DNA of 64,000 nt from Camellia lanceoleosa (GCA_025200525.1 CM045758.1:9234580-9298579); one strand, 5' to 3'; shown: positions 34,003-45,510, counted from the first letter of the stretch. Translations and numbers: made by a program. Notes: generated by a model from the sequence alone, not told the origin.

Positions 34003-34044
34003 ATAGTCATGATGGGAATAATCTCAGTTTCATATAGTCATGAT
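33983..34044. repeat. 31-bp tandem duplication that shifts the gag frame
   Basis: GGGAATAATCTCAGTTTCAT and the following 11 bases occur at 33983-34013 and again at 34014-34044. On the - strand the second copy repeats YMKLRLFP and shifts the frame by one, separating 34007-34312 from 33274-34002. Confidence 0.92.
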
Positions 34045-34547
34045 TAGTAAATTCACCGCATTGAGCAGCAAACCTAGCAATATGCTCTACTGTTGATTGG
34101 TTTCCACTCCCATAGAAAAGGGTAAAATCTAGTATCCTGAACCCCCTTGGGTATTCATGTACCCTATCTACCCATTCTGGGTATGGTTTTCTGTACACAG
34201 GAGTCTGGACCCCCCGAGCCATCGGTCCACACATCTCCCTAACAATATCAGTAATTTGGTCCCTAGGGACCATATTTTGTGCCTGCTGAACCACTACTGG
34301 AGGAACAAACATAGGGTTTGGTGGACAAACTTGCGCTTGTGGTCCTCTTGGTCCATAAGGTGGTACATTTGGGACTGGTTGTCCCTGTGGTGCAGGTTGC
34401 TGTTGGGGGTGTGGGTAACTCCTTTAAGCCTGTCCTGTGAAAGGACCTGCGAAAAGTGCTAGAACAGGTGTTGTGTCCCTTCCATTTGTGGGAAAACCTT
34501 CCAATCCCCTGGGTATAAATTTGAATAAGGGATTATTATACCCCCTA
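34007..34547 (-). pseudogene. Tat-element gag, N-proximal part
   Basis: Open from 34312 (MFVPPVVVQQAQNMVPRDQI, RKPYPEWVDRVHEYPRGFRI, NQSTVEHIARFAAQCGEF). Upstream to 34547 lies Pro/Gln/Gly-rich gag sequence (QQQPAPQGQPVPNVPPYG) with a stop near 34425. A CACTA element then interrupts the gene. Confidence 0.75.
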
Positions 34548-36451
34548 CACTACAACAAATATTACTTTTTATAGCATGCAATGAATGCTATCTTAAGTGA
34601 ACAATAGCATTTGTTGGCATGCTATGTTAGCCCATGTTATTAAAAGTCTATCACTTTTTATAGCATTTATAAAATGCTATGGATAAATGCTATAAAAACA
34701 CATATTATTACGTTCCTAAAATGCTATAAAATTGTTGAATATTCTTAAAAAAAATATATAACCATTACAGTTTGTTCATGCTATAAAATATCTTCTATAA
34801 CAATTTGACAATGTTACAATATAGTATATACACATTTTATAGCATCTTTTTGTATGCTATAAATACATTTTCCATGGTAAGTCTTTAATCGCTAATGTTG
34901 CTTCATATTCCAAATAAAAATAAAACATTTTATTCCATTCAACTCAATATTGAAAACCAAAAATTGCAAATATAATTAATATTTTCATTCATTACATAAA
35001 GAATTATATCATCATAGTGAAAAACAATTCCTCGGTACAACCTTCATTCAAGAAAGAAAGTAATTACATTGTCTTAATACAATACCAAAAGATAATCTCC
35101 ATATCAAAAAAAGATAGCTCAAATTCCAAATGTGATAATGTACATGTCAAAATAAAACTCACTGAAATACTCCACTTTTTCAACTAGAGACTTCTCATCC
35201 TTCAAGCTTGCTTCTTATAGTTTGGTACCTTTATTTTTTTTTAAGACACCAACTGCAAAATAATAATCAACAGAAGTATTTAGTAAATAATTATGGATAA
35301 TTAAAGAAAATATAGATAATTAAAGAATCTAAAAGCTCAAACGATTCAACCTTGCCTTAATAACCATGGATTGCTACAGCACATTATGAAGACATGCCAT
35401 TATAAAATATGATTACTGATTTAAATTTAATCTAAATGGTAAGAGTTAGAAAGGTCACCTAAGATAGTGTTTGATTCACTAGATGGCGTGGAATGGTATG
35501 ATCATTCCATCAAAAATGTTTATTCTCATATTTGGTTGACTAACAAAAATAATAAAAAATAAATTGTAAAAAGAACATCATGCACCAATGTAATGGAAAG
35601 ATCATTTCGTAAGGAAGCGTAAAGAATGATCATTCCATTTTATTTCATTCCAATGAATTAATTAGAGTATAAATAGAATGCATATTCAAATGGTAGCTTA
35701 AAGTGCTTTGCAAGTAAGAAAAAAATTAAGTAAATAATACCAGTTTACTTGGTAATATCACCAATTTATTAAAGCATGATCATAACCAAGATGCTAGCTT
35801 AGTCCTTGCCCTACTTTTGAATCACTTTCTCAAAAACAAAACAAGGCAGACACACAAAAAACCCAATTGTCAGCTACGAACAATCAAGGATATTTTTTAG
35901 TTAAGCATATTATCAAACATGTAATGAGCAATCTACATCCAATAAAAAAATAAAATAGTAATCAAAATTTAGGATTTTTTTTTTTTTTAAAAAAAAGGTA
36001 ACAGTAAGCATCAATTTGCCTAGAACCAACACTACCCAAAAAAAAAAAAAAAAACTACTATAGATATAACCCAATTATCCACCAAAGGGTTCTAACCATT
36101 TAATTGAAAATCTGCCAAGCCTCACAAAATTGGTAAAAGTGAAACACTATTGAAGAAACAAGTTAAAAGGAAAATGAAACAATTTGAATCTAGGGAATCG
36201 ACAAACATCTAAATGTTGCCCAAAGCAAATGCATCGAGCAACATCACCTAAGAAAACAAAGAGAAAAACCATATAAGGTACTCACAATATAAATTCCAAG
36301 CGTTTCTTCTGTTTATTCGAGGCTTCATATGAAACCAAGTAAAATTAATTCATTAATTTTTTTTTTACAGAAATAAAACTTAACTCATATCATAATTTAT
36401 CAAACATTTAGATTTCAACAATTTTGATTTTTTCAACCAATCCTAATCTTC

Positions 36452-36503
<52 letters not shown>

Positions 36504-36947
36504 ATATTGTATATACAATAATTCACAGCAAAAAACAATGAAGTATGTAGAGAGAGATAATTACCTTTGTGATTGACTCCAGAATACACTAGTAGATGTA
36601 GAACAAAAGAGGAATTTTAGGAGGGTTTCTTGTAGGATTGGAAACTGCTTCAGAGAGTGGGTGCCGATAAGGTAGGAAAGTGACCAATAAAAATATTAAG
36701 GGAATTTCATTTAATTTTTTTTCATAGCACTCACAAAATGTCATTAAAGTTTTAAATTTACACAATTTTGCATTGCTTTTGTAAAAAGCTATTATAATTC
36801 AAACAAATGTTATTAAAAAAGGTAATGTCACCGCCTATTACTTTTTACAATATTTTATTACAAAATGCTATTAACTCATAATATTTTATAACATTTTAAA
36901 AAGAATGCTATAATTAAATGTAATAAAAAATAATATTTGTTGTAGTG
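34548..36947. mobile_element. Non-autonomous CACTA (En/Spm) element nested in gag
   Basis: 2400 bp from CACTACAACAAATATTA to TAATATTTGTTGTAGTG, flanked by the 3-bp duplication CTA (34545-34547 and 36948-36950). Subterminal regions carry many copies of TTATAGCAT/ATGCTATAA on both strands, the usual binding repeats of CACTA ends. No transposase is encoded. Inside are an (AC)n tract followed by (AT)n at about 36455-36502 and long AT-rich filler. It splits the gag sequence, which continues on both sides. Confidence 0.92.
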
Positions 36948-36950
36948 CTA

Positions 36951-37561
36951 GTGCCAGGTATGGCTTCGAACATGGGATTTGTGCCCATTCTTATGCCATT
37001 TTCTTGTACTAGGCCAGATCCACCAACTTGCATGGCTTCATTGTTAAGTACTGAGGTATTTTGACCTGCTATAGGCCTCGAAATGGGTTTGTACTAAGAC
37101 TGAGGTGATAGTTTTTCATGATTACTATTTTGACCATTAGAATGTCCATTAACTTGCATAGGCTGTTTATCTCTAGCCAATCTTTGCTGAGGGACATTTA
37201 AAACTTCCTCCGTGTGTCTTGTGTTTATTGGTTGGTGGTTATTCATTCGATCCAAAAAGGATGTTGCCCACATTTTCATTGTGTTCATTAATTGCTGTCC
37301 CATGGCATCTACTAGGTCATCTCATGGATTTATTGGTTGAGTAGATGGAACAGTGGATGGTCCAATTCCTTGGTTTTGTCCAATACTATGAACATGTGGT
37401 TCTTGTCCTGAAATACTGGTCTGTTCGACCATAGGTTCTGATAACATGGGAGTTTCCACAGGATGTGTTATCACATTATCCTCTAGATTAGGTATTTCTA
37501 CCTCTCCTTCTACGCCTTCTTCCAAGCGTTCATTTACTCATTGTCTTCTTCTTCTAGCCAT
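36951..37561 (-). pseudogene. Tat-element gag, 5' part with three stops
   Basis: From ATG 37561 the frame reads MARRRRQ-stop-VNERLEEGVEGEVE. It is open to a stop at 37322 (QPINP-stop-DDLVDAMGQQ), then to a stop at 37094 (LSPQS-stop-YKPISRP), then to the CACTA insertion. All three stops fit CGA or CAG codons changed by one C-to-T step. This N-terminal gag region is acidic and low in recognisable domains. Confidence 0.7.
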
Positions 37562-37568
37562 TTCAATT

Positions 37569-37588
37569 GGTCCCACTGGCGCGTGCCA
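37569..37588 (-). other. Primer-binding site of the Tat element
   Basis: On the - strand, eight bases inside the 5' LTR, the sequence TGGCACGCGCCAGTGGGACC starts with the TGG expected to pair with a tRNA CCA end. The tRNA species is not assigned. Confidence 0.55.
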
Positions 37589-37596
37589 AAAATATA

Positions 37597-38397
37597 TGTT
37601 GGCTTTTTGGCTTTCGAAGGTTATATTTGTAAATGCGAGCGTGCTAGCAAAGATCAATCAGTCCTTACAGAAATTTTAATTGCCAACCAATTATTAGACG
37701 ATTGTGTTTAAGTTCTTTCAGCCTCAATGAAGAGGACTTTTACTGGTGGCTTGACTTAGGAGAAATTAAGCAAAATAACAATTAAATGAAGAGCAATTGA
37801 AGTATTTCATTAGAATAAAAACTTACAATGATTCAAACTCAGCCTCGTAGAGGTTTACAGCGACAATCTACTTGAATCTACTTGAAACTACTCTTATAAA
37901 TGAAGTGCAGTGCAGGAATTTAAAGTGCATGAATATAAAGAACAGGAATTTAAAGAACAGGAAATGTAAAGACTAGAAATGTAAAACTGGAAAAGAAAAT
38001 ATGAAGTAAATGACTAGTTTTTTGGATCTGAGTCTGGGCCTTTTTTTCTAGGACCTTCTCTGCTATTTATACTTCTTAAGGATGACCATCGAACTGCACT
38101 TCAAACCGTCGAACTGCTCCTCCATGATCGCTGATCATGCTGACTTAAAAGTAGTTCCACTACGCCATCGCTTGCAGTTGGGCTTCCCTCCTATATTTGA
38201 ATTTGAATGTGAGTAACCGTTGAAGCCACGTCACCTTGCATCTCTTTACTGATCCAATGCTACTCAGATCACGTGAGAACCAATATTAGCTGTCAGGTGT
38301 ACAATCAGGATCGAAGACTTGAATAGTCTTCCTATATTACCATTGCTCTGCCATGCGTCGAATTGTAACTGGCCTTTTACAAAATATGTAGCCTACA
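37597..38397 (-). repeat. 5' LTR of the Tat element
   Basis: 801 bp, matching 14507-15296. It contains an 11-bp local duplication (CTTGAATCTACTTGAAAC) that accounts for its greater length. The outer end is followed by the GAAGG target duplication at 38398-38402. Confidence 0.92.
38063..38071 (-). promoter_or_regulatory. TATA box in the 5' LTR
   Basis: TATAAATAG on the - strand, about 325 nt from the LTR start. It is the likely promoter for the gag-pol transcript. Confidence 0.65.
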
Positions 38398-38402
38398 GAA
38401 GG

Positions 38403-38981
38403 GCAATTCCGACTATTAAAAGTTTAATGAGACTTGAAAGTTTAAAAAAATCTTAGTTAGGACTTAATGAAATATAAGTTCATAAATTAGGGCTTGTGTG
38501 TAAATGCCCCAAAAATAAATTTGAAAAAAATTTTAATTCATTTTTAATTAAAATATTTATTATTTTTTTTATAATTAAAAAAGTGTCATTAACACGTCAT
38601 TTTATACACATTTTTTATGTGACCATTCAATTTACAAATCAGTTTTTAACATTAATCATGTTTAACTTTTTGAGTTATTTTTTCCAACTCCCTAATTGAT
38701 GAGATTATTATTTTTAGAAAAAATAATATTTTTTTATCAATATGAAAAAAGTACTTACATAATTTTTTTTGCCTTGCTTTATTTTGTATAATATATATAC
38801 TAATATTATCATTTTTTTCATAGAATTTTTTTTTTCTCAATTATATAAGTAGATAGTTTGGCCTCAGTGCATTCGCCACTGCAAACAAGCCATTAATATT
38901 GATGAAAAAAAAGTGAATGAAATAATTAGCATAAAAAAAATAATAAATTGCATTAATAATGGTTGAACTAACAAGGCCTTG
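38403..38981. other. AT-rich intergenic DNA
   Basis: No gene is seen. It is mainly poly(A)/poly(T)-containing DNA. Confidence 0.5.
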
Positions 38982-39150
38982 TTTGGCATGATCTAAAAAA
39001 GTCAAAAAGTTAAAAAGTCACTATCCTATTTAAGTCACATCATCTTATTTAAGTCACATCACTTCTCTAACACATCACTTCAAACTCAACCCATACCTAA
39101 CTCATATTTCGTAAAAAGTCAAAAAATGTACTTATTTAGATCATCCCAAA
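38982..39150. repeat. MITE-like repeat, family B copy 3
   Basis: It starts TTTGGCATGATCTAAA and ends with the near-complement TTTAGATCATCCCAAA. The interior matches 2970-3121, with an extra repeat of TTATTTAAGTCACATCA. A high-copy repeat family is likely. Confidence 0.65.
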
Positions 39151-39177
39151 TCCTAAAAAAGAATTTATCATATTTCT

Positions 39178-39298
39178 ATATCTAGCTCAGTTGGCTCAGG
39201 AATCAATTCTTTCTAAATGTGAAGATTGATATTTTGAACTATTATAATTCTAATCATATTATAAATATTCCTATCTAGTGAAAAAAGAAAAAAGAACT
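39178..39298 (+). mobile_element. tRNA-derived SINE-like repeat
   Basis: TAGCTCAGTTGGC at 39183-39195 is a very good tRNA A box (RNA polymerase III internal promoter). A weak B box (TTTTGAACTAT, about 39232-39242) follows at tRNA-like spacing. The unit ends in an A-rich tail (GAAAAAAGAAAAAAGAAC). The B box is decayed and the unit cannot form a tRNA. Confidence 0.45.
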
Positions 39299-40026
39299 TC
39301 AAAATGTTAGGTGGCCATGCTTTGCTTCTCCGAAATTTCGTCGAAATTTTGATCCCAACTTAATTGAGGCTTCATGTGTATTTTATTGTGTTGTACCACG
39401 AAGTTTCACCCTGGAAAATATGGCACCTTAACGCACGTTTGCTGACGAGTCGTCGTAAAAAGAAGAATTGGTTAATTTGGTCTACTTTAATGCAAGGATG
39501 GATCAGAAGGCGGGCGATCATCGTACTTCTAAAAATTGTAAAAATTATGTATATTAAATTAGTAATTAGTAAGATATTTTTAAAAGATAAAAAATTACAT
39601 ATATTTTTATCTCTCTAAAATTGGAATCTTGAATCCGTCGTTGCTTTTATGGCTTCCTAGACATATAGCAAACAAGAAAATTTGAAGAGGCTTTGTGGTA
39701 TACTTTGATTATGAGAAGAGGTGATAAACGGATATGTTTATTTGAGTAGATTAAAACAGATTATTTATTTAAAAAATTCAATGCAGGTCCCATTTGGAAA
39801 CAAGTTTATAAGCTAACTTATTGATTTATTTGATTCATATCATTTTTTTATTTTTTTGCACGCTTTTTTATAACAAGCCAAAAATCAACTTATAAGTCAC
39901 TTCCCAAAATAACCCTCAGTTGCTTATTTAATAAATACATTTAAGCGAGTTTGGTTCAATTAGGCATGAGCTTAACAAATTAACTCGATCAACCTGCTTA
40001 TTGTAACTAGGAAATTTGATTTAATG
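39299..40026. other. AT-rich intergenic DNA
   Basis: No supported gene. About 39790-39915 resembles a decayed MITE (AAACAAGTTTATAAGC opposed to CAACTTATAAGTCACTT). It ends at the GTTAT target site of the chromovirus. Confidence 0.45.
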
Positions 40027-40031
40027 GTTAT

Positions 40032-41821
40032 TGTAACGCCCTGGAAATAATGACATTTAACCCAACAATATTGACATGCTACGATATATAAAAGACCCAC
40101 GTTCTTTCATTCAACAGGGTTCTATTACAAAACGTATTACATGTTAACAACAAAAGCAAATGCCCTAAGGGCTTACAGCTTTCCAAGTTAACACTTGGTT
40201 ACAAGAAAATAGAGTGCTAGCTCATTTACACATTAAGCCCTAGGCTTGAATTTACATGTAACACTGCAAAAGGAAAGACAAATAAAAGTCCATCCGCCAC
40301 TAGCCTTCCAAGCTAAGTCCTTGGAGGTGGCATGCTACCAAGACTAAAATGATGTTCTATATAGGGTGAGCCACACCAAAGAGAAATATACTAAACCCTT
40401 ATAAATAATGACTAAAAGACTAACAATTGATAAATGGCCAACTCTTTTACATTCTTTCATCACTTCAACAAATATAAACAAAACAGAGATATATTCACAC
40501 TTTCCATGACAAGCATACATGCTCGCCAATATTTTCTAGATAAGCATACATGCTCTATCTACGGAGTTCATCCCCTATCTCCTCCCGGAACATCCGGTTT
40601 AGAGGTCCATCCCTATCTTCCCTAAACCGGAGTACATCCCCTATCTCCTCCAAAGACAACACAATGCATATATATAACAATTATACACATCACATATCAA
40701 TACATAAAATCAATGTATTCTTTCCATCGTCATAACCCATGACCCAATTCTATCTCAATTCCTCATTTTCCACAATTAATTATTCAAATTAATAAATCAA
40801 TGTAATTAGGACATTTCCATAATTAACATTACAACCCTTAGGTTCCAATTTCACTAATGTTTCAACATTAATTCCATGTTTCTATACCAAACATGCTTCT
40901 AGGTTTATTATAGACAAAACCCCAACTTTTGTAAAAATTACACAATGGCCCAAAGTTTCCCAAAATTTCACAACAACTACCAACATATCAAAATGCTAAA
41001 ATTCAAAGACAAAATCTATAAAAAGGAGTAGGATATCCCTACCTCAAAAGATGAGCTCAAGGAGAAGTACCCAAAACCAAAATGCTCCAAACACCAAACT
41101 ATTCGGATCAAAATGACGCCCACGACGATCAACACCCTTTTTGTGAAGGCAAAAGGTGAACAACACACTCTAGCTAGATCAATACTTAGAGAGAAGTTAT
41201 GGTTTTTGAGTGAGAAGCTCAAAATGGTGTTTTGGTAAAGTAAGAAAGAAGAAGATAAGTCAAAAGTGATTTAAAATGCCTACCCCACTTTCGGTTATCT
41301 GACAGTCCGCTCGGCGTAAGACTCTCCGCCGAGCGTAAAGACATAAAAGCGAGTTCCGCTCGGCGCAACATTGTCGCCGAGCTCCAAGACACGTACACAA
41401 AGTTTGTCCGCCGGCGTAGATCCCAACCCGCCGAGCGCAGTCTCCTCCCGTAACTCTCACCAAAAAACATCAGACGCTTCGGCGCACAAAGATCCGCTCG
41501 GCGCGAAACCACACTTGCGAAGTTTTGCAGTGCACGAAATCGAAAGGGTGCATTCTCCGCCGAAGCGCCAAAACCTCCGCTCGAGCGTACAAGCAACAAC
41601 AACCCAACCGCTCGAGGGCAAACATGTCCGCCGAGCGGACTAGCTTAAAACTCGCAACTAGCCTTGGTTCTAAAGCTTAACCAACCTGTGACAAACCTGC
41701 CCAACACATCCTGTAACTCAAAACTAAAGCAAGAAAGGACGTAAATAAGACAATACTCAATTACCAACATCCACGGTCACATCTCCGACCACTATACAAC
41801 AAGGTAAACCGGACCGCTATA
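40032..41821 (-). repeat. 3' LTR of the chromovirus
   Basis: 1790 bp. Compared with 47107-48927 it lacks single bases or short words at CAG, CTG, CCGG and CTCGAG sites (for example CTACCAAGACTAAAATG against CTACCAGTACCTGAAAATG), while roughly 40740-41040 appears unchanged. The purine-rich AAGGAGGT on the - strand at about 41822-41829 is the likely polypurine tract. Confidence 0.9.
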
Positions 41822-42183
41822 ACCTCCTTAAGGAATTTAGGTCCCGAAATTAAAACAAGTTTTTGAAAAACAAGCATTTTTTCTCCATTTTAAACAATGT
41901 TATATCACAACATTACACAATTCGACCCATTACCGGTCATTCCATCTCTCATCAAGAGGCATTTAACAATATATACATTTCCACATGCATTTTCCTCCCG
42001 TTTCAACCATTTCCCACATAGATGGTTTACAATTTATATCATAAGCAATAATCATGATACAATTCAATTTCTATAATATGGCCAACATATGCACTATTAT
42101 AATCAACTCCCATAACAAGGCAAGTTCTACAACATTTACATTAACCAAAACATACACCATGTTTCACAACTTAAGACATTTCA

Positions 42184-42744
42184 TTACACATCAACAAATA
42201 AGTCTGGATATTTCTCACGGACTCCCAACTCACGTTCCCAAGTGGCCTCCTCCACTCCGTGATGTTTCCACAAAACCTTAACCAAAGGGATGGTCTTACC
42301 ACGCAGGACTTGATCCCGCCTATCCAAGACCTGAACCGGCCTCTCCTCATACGAGGCATCCTCATCTACTTCTAAGTCGGTCCAATCCAACACGTGTGAT
42401 GGATCCGGCTCATACTTCCGAAGCATACTTACATGAAACACGTCATGAACTCCGGCCAACTGTGGCGGCAAAGCTAAACGATAAGCAACCTCGCCAATCC
42501 GCTCAAGGACCTCAAAAGGACCAATAAACCGAGGGGACAACTTCCCACTCTTCCCAAATCTCAACAAACCCCGCCTAGGTGATATCTTCAGAAAGACGTG
42601 ATCACCCACCTCAAACTCTAACGGTCTCCTCCTACGGTCAGCATAGGACTTCTGACGGCTCTGGGCCGTAACAAGCCTCCTACGGATAAGCTCAACTTTC
42701 TCCGTCGTCTCCCTAACCAACTCGGACCCAACAAGGTGTGTCAC
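42184..42744 (-). CDS. Chromovirus integrase C-terminus and chromodomain
   Basis: An intact 186-residue stretch at the end of pol. It contains the GPY/F-type module (FEVGDHVFLKISP, GKLSPRFIGPFEVLERIG, VAYRLALPPQLAGVHDVFH). A chromodomain follows (KTIPLVKVLWKHHGVEEATW, then EREKYPDLF-like end GVREKYPDLF). Chromodomains of this clade are thought to steer integration to heterochromatin. The frame is lost just upstream, so it is not an independent gene but the best-preserved end of the polyprotein. The stop falls at 42184-42186, about 360 bp from the 3' LTR. Confidence 0.85.
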   Translation of the reverse strand: MTHLVGSELVRETTEKVELIRRRLVTAQSRQKSYADRRRRPLEFEVGDHVFLKISPRRGLLRFGKSGKLSPRFIGPFEVLERIGEVAYRLALPPQLAGVHDVFHVSMLRKYEPDPSHVLDWTDLEVDEDASYEERPVQVLDRRDQVLRGKTIPLVKVLWKHHGVEEATWERELGVREKYPDLFVDV

Positions 42745-43560
42745 CCACCTCGCCCAACAAACTGAGACCTACAAGGTCGGCCGTACAAGGCTTCAAATGG
42801 TGCCATACCGATACTAGATCGAAACTGTTATTGTAGGCAAACTCCACCGGTGTAAGTGCCTCTCCATGTCCCATCAAATCAAGGACACAACCCAAGCATA
42901 TCCTCAAGGATCTGAATGGTACGCCGGACGCCCATCACCGAGGATGATAAGTCAGACTAAAAGTCAACTTAGTACCTAAAGCACTCGCAAACTCGCCACA
43001 ACCTAGCAAGAAAGCGAGGATCTCTATCTGAGACGATCGTCACTAGTACCCGTGCAATCTCACTACGTCCGAATATATAAGTCGGCAAGATGATCTCTTG
43101 AATCTCTCACGCATCGGAATAAAATGCGACTTGGTCAACCGGTCTACAACCACCCAAATAGCGTCACTACCGGCCGAGTCCTCGGAAGACCTACAACGAA
43201 GTCCATAGTGACATGCTCCCACTTCTACTCGGCAATAGGCAAGGGTTGTAACAAACCCGGCCTCGATGCTTTCGGCCTTCACTTGTCGACAAGTAAGGCA
43301 CTTAGACACAAAATCGCCACATCTCTCTTCATACCCGCCACCAAAATCGGCGACCCAAATCCCGATACATCTTGGTACCTCCGGATGCACCGCAAGGCGC
43401 GAATGATGGAACTCTCGGAGTACCTCCTCTCGGCAGGCCTCCGGTACAAACAAACGGTCTCGGTATCTCACACTCAGGTCGGGATACACCGTCAAACCCT
43501 TCTCAACCTTCCCATTGGAGATCCTCCCTCGGAGTGATTCCACCTCAAGGTCACCTCTCG
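42745..43560 (-). pseudogene. Chromovirus integrase (zinc finger and catalytic core), frameshifted
   Basis: Pieces in several frames: LFVPEACREEVLREFHHSRL with HPEV, then CLTCRQVKAE (HHCC finger), DAIWVVVDRLTKSHFIPM and VEFAYNNS. Between these the family pattern is lost because bases are missing. The expected catalytic core cannot be read through in one frame. Confidence 0.75.
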
Positions 43561-43699
43561 TGCCTCTAACACACTAGTCACTAGTGTAGGTTGCGCAACA
43601 ACAGAAAACAAGGCCGCTTCTTCAGCGGATACGCCCAGAAGCAAATCAAATTCTCCGATTGCCCCCAACATCCCCCACTCCCGGATAGCAATACAAGCT

Positions 43700-44920
43700 A
43701 CATTACTAACGGATTTTTACGCTAAGGGCATCGGCCACAACATTGGCCTTCCTCGGGTGATAATGCAACTCAAGTCGTAATCTTCTATAAACTCCATCCA
43801 CCTCCTCGCCTCAAGTTCAAGTCTTTCGTGAAAACAGATACTTGAGACTTTATGATCCGAGAACACCTCGAATCTCTCACCATAAAGGTAGTGCCTCCAG
43901 ATTTTCAAGGCAAAGATCACAGCCGCCAACTCTAGGTCGTGTGTAGGGTAATTCTTCTCGTGTATTTTTAACTGACGTGGGCCACAGGCTACTACTTTCC
44001 CTCTTGCATCACCACACACCCCAACCCCCCTCGTGAGGCATCACAATAGACTGCATAACCCAACCCTCTCTCCGGAATAATCAAGACTGGAGCGGTGGTC
44101 AATCTAACTTTCAACTCCTGAAACGACTTTTCACAAGTCTCACTCCATACAAATTTGACTCCCTGGCGAGTCAACCTAGTCAACGGCGGCTAACACGAGA
44201 AATCTTTCACAAATCGACGGTAGTACCCAGCTAATCGAGCTGCGGATCTCAAACACACTCTTAGGCTGTGCCCAGTCTTGCACTGCCTCAGTCTTGGATG
44301 TATCAACAGACACCCCTTCCCCGGAAACTACATGGCCTAAGAACTTGACTTCTCTTAGCCAGAACTCGCACTTCCCAAACTTGGCATACAAATCTATGGG
44401 CTCTAAGCAATTCAAGCACCACTCTCAAGTGTCCTCGTGCTCTTGCTCGAGGGTGAATAGATAAGAATGTCGCCCACAAAACGACCACAAAAGCGATCCA
44501 AGAATTCCGGAAGATCCGGTTCATCAAGTCCATAAAGATCGCGGTGCATTGGTAAGCCCAAATGGCATCACCAGAACTCATAATGGCCATACCGCTGCGG
44601 AATGCCGTCTTCGAATATCCTCCTCTCGACCCTCAATCGGTGGTAACCCGATCTCAAGTCTATCTTAGAGAAACAACGGAACCCTTCAACTGGTCAAACA
44701 AGTCATCTATACGGGGCATAGGGTACTTATTCTTAACTGTAACCCGATTCAACTTCCGGTAGTCGATACACAACCTCAAGGCACCATCTTTCTTTTTAGC
44801 AAAGAGGGCCGGTGCTCCCCACGGCGATACACTAGGGCGAACGAAGCCCTTATCTAGCAATTCTTGGAGCTGAACTTTCAACTCAATCAACTCTGCCGGT
44901 GCAAAACGATAAGGTGCCAT
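43700..44920 (-). pseudogene. Chromovirus reverse transcriptase and RNase H, frameshifted
   Basis: RT start: [60 protein letters not shown]. Later parts: YAKFGKCEFWLREVKFLGHV and VSGEGVSVD. RNase H: VYCDASRGGLGCVVMQ, YPTHDLELAAVIFALKIWRH, YLYGERFEVFSDHK. These are standard Ty3/gypsy motifs in order, but the YVDD loop region (about 44400-44560) is scrambled by frameshifts. Confidence 0.85.
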
Positions 44921-45510
44921 AGAAATCGGCCGTCTTGCACTAAATCAATAGAGAACTCTGTCTCTCGGTGGGGTGGCAAATCAATAAGATCCTCGGGAAA
45001 GACATCTGCGTATTCACAAACTACCCTTGGTAACTCAATCTGGGTCTCATCACACTCGCCATTCTCAAAACTAGCAAATAAACTACTAAGCTCATTCCAC
45101 CTTCGCGGACCGCACCCCTGTGGCACAATACTACCAACCCGGTCTCCTAAAAAGTGGAAAAACTCCCCGTTCACTGTACAACAGGTAACCCTCTGGCGGT
45201 AGCAATCAATAACCGCCCGGTATGACGATAACTACCCATACCCAAAATAACATCAAAGCCCTTCATGGGCATAACTACAAATGGAAAAGGAAGTCGATGA
45301 TCGTCGACCTCTATATCACAGCCTCTACATCCGTGCCTCAAAATTAACTCACCCCCAATAGGTGACACAACGCAAATAGGAGATGCTAAAAGTGCTAACT
45401 CCAGTTCCAACACAGATGCAAATGCAAAGATACAAAGAATGAGATGCACCCGTGTCAATCAACACTCTAGCAACCGAATTGCAAAACAAAAAGGTACCTC
45501 TCACTACTGA
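44887..45510 (-). pseudogene. Chromovirus aspartic protease region
   Basis: The active-site motif ARVLIDTGASHS lies just before 45450 on the - strand (about 45455-45490). DDHRLPFPFVVMPMKGFDVI and LGMGSYRHTGR (family form LGMDWL) follow, then PRVVCEYADVFPEDLIDLPP leading to RT. Frame changes separate these pieces. Confidence 0.75.

Larger units (their letters stand above)
14507..38397 (-). mobile_element. Tat-lineage Ty3/gypsy retrotransposon with antisense cargo ORFs
   Basis: The LTRs at 14507-15296 and 37597-38397 begin TGTTGGCT and end with the complement (AGCCAACA or AGCCTACA), and the whole is flanked by GAAGG (14502-14506 and 38398-38402). Genes run on the - strand in the order gag, protease, RT, RNase H, second archaeal-type RNase H, integrase. 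That double RNase H and the long 3' non-pol region mark the Tat/Retand/Ogre lineage. Nested in it are solo LTRs at 17173-19753 and 23212-26514 and a CACTA element at 34548-36947. Removing them leaves about 15.6 kb. Two ORFs on the opposite strand fill the interval between integrase and the 3' LTR. The two LTRs differ by a few percent, and gag-pol has stops, so this is an older insertion. Confidence 0.92.

Noticed and set aside
41260..41643. ORFs on both strands through the 3' LTR
   Set aside because: They exist because the CG-rich palindrome array lacks stops; the matching part of the 5' LTR gives different proteins.
43124..43569. + strand ORFs opposite the chromovirus integrase
   Set aside because: Antisense shadows; the - strand carries the integrase motifs.
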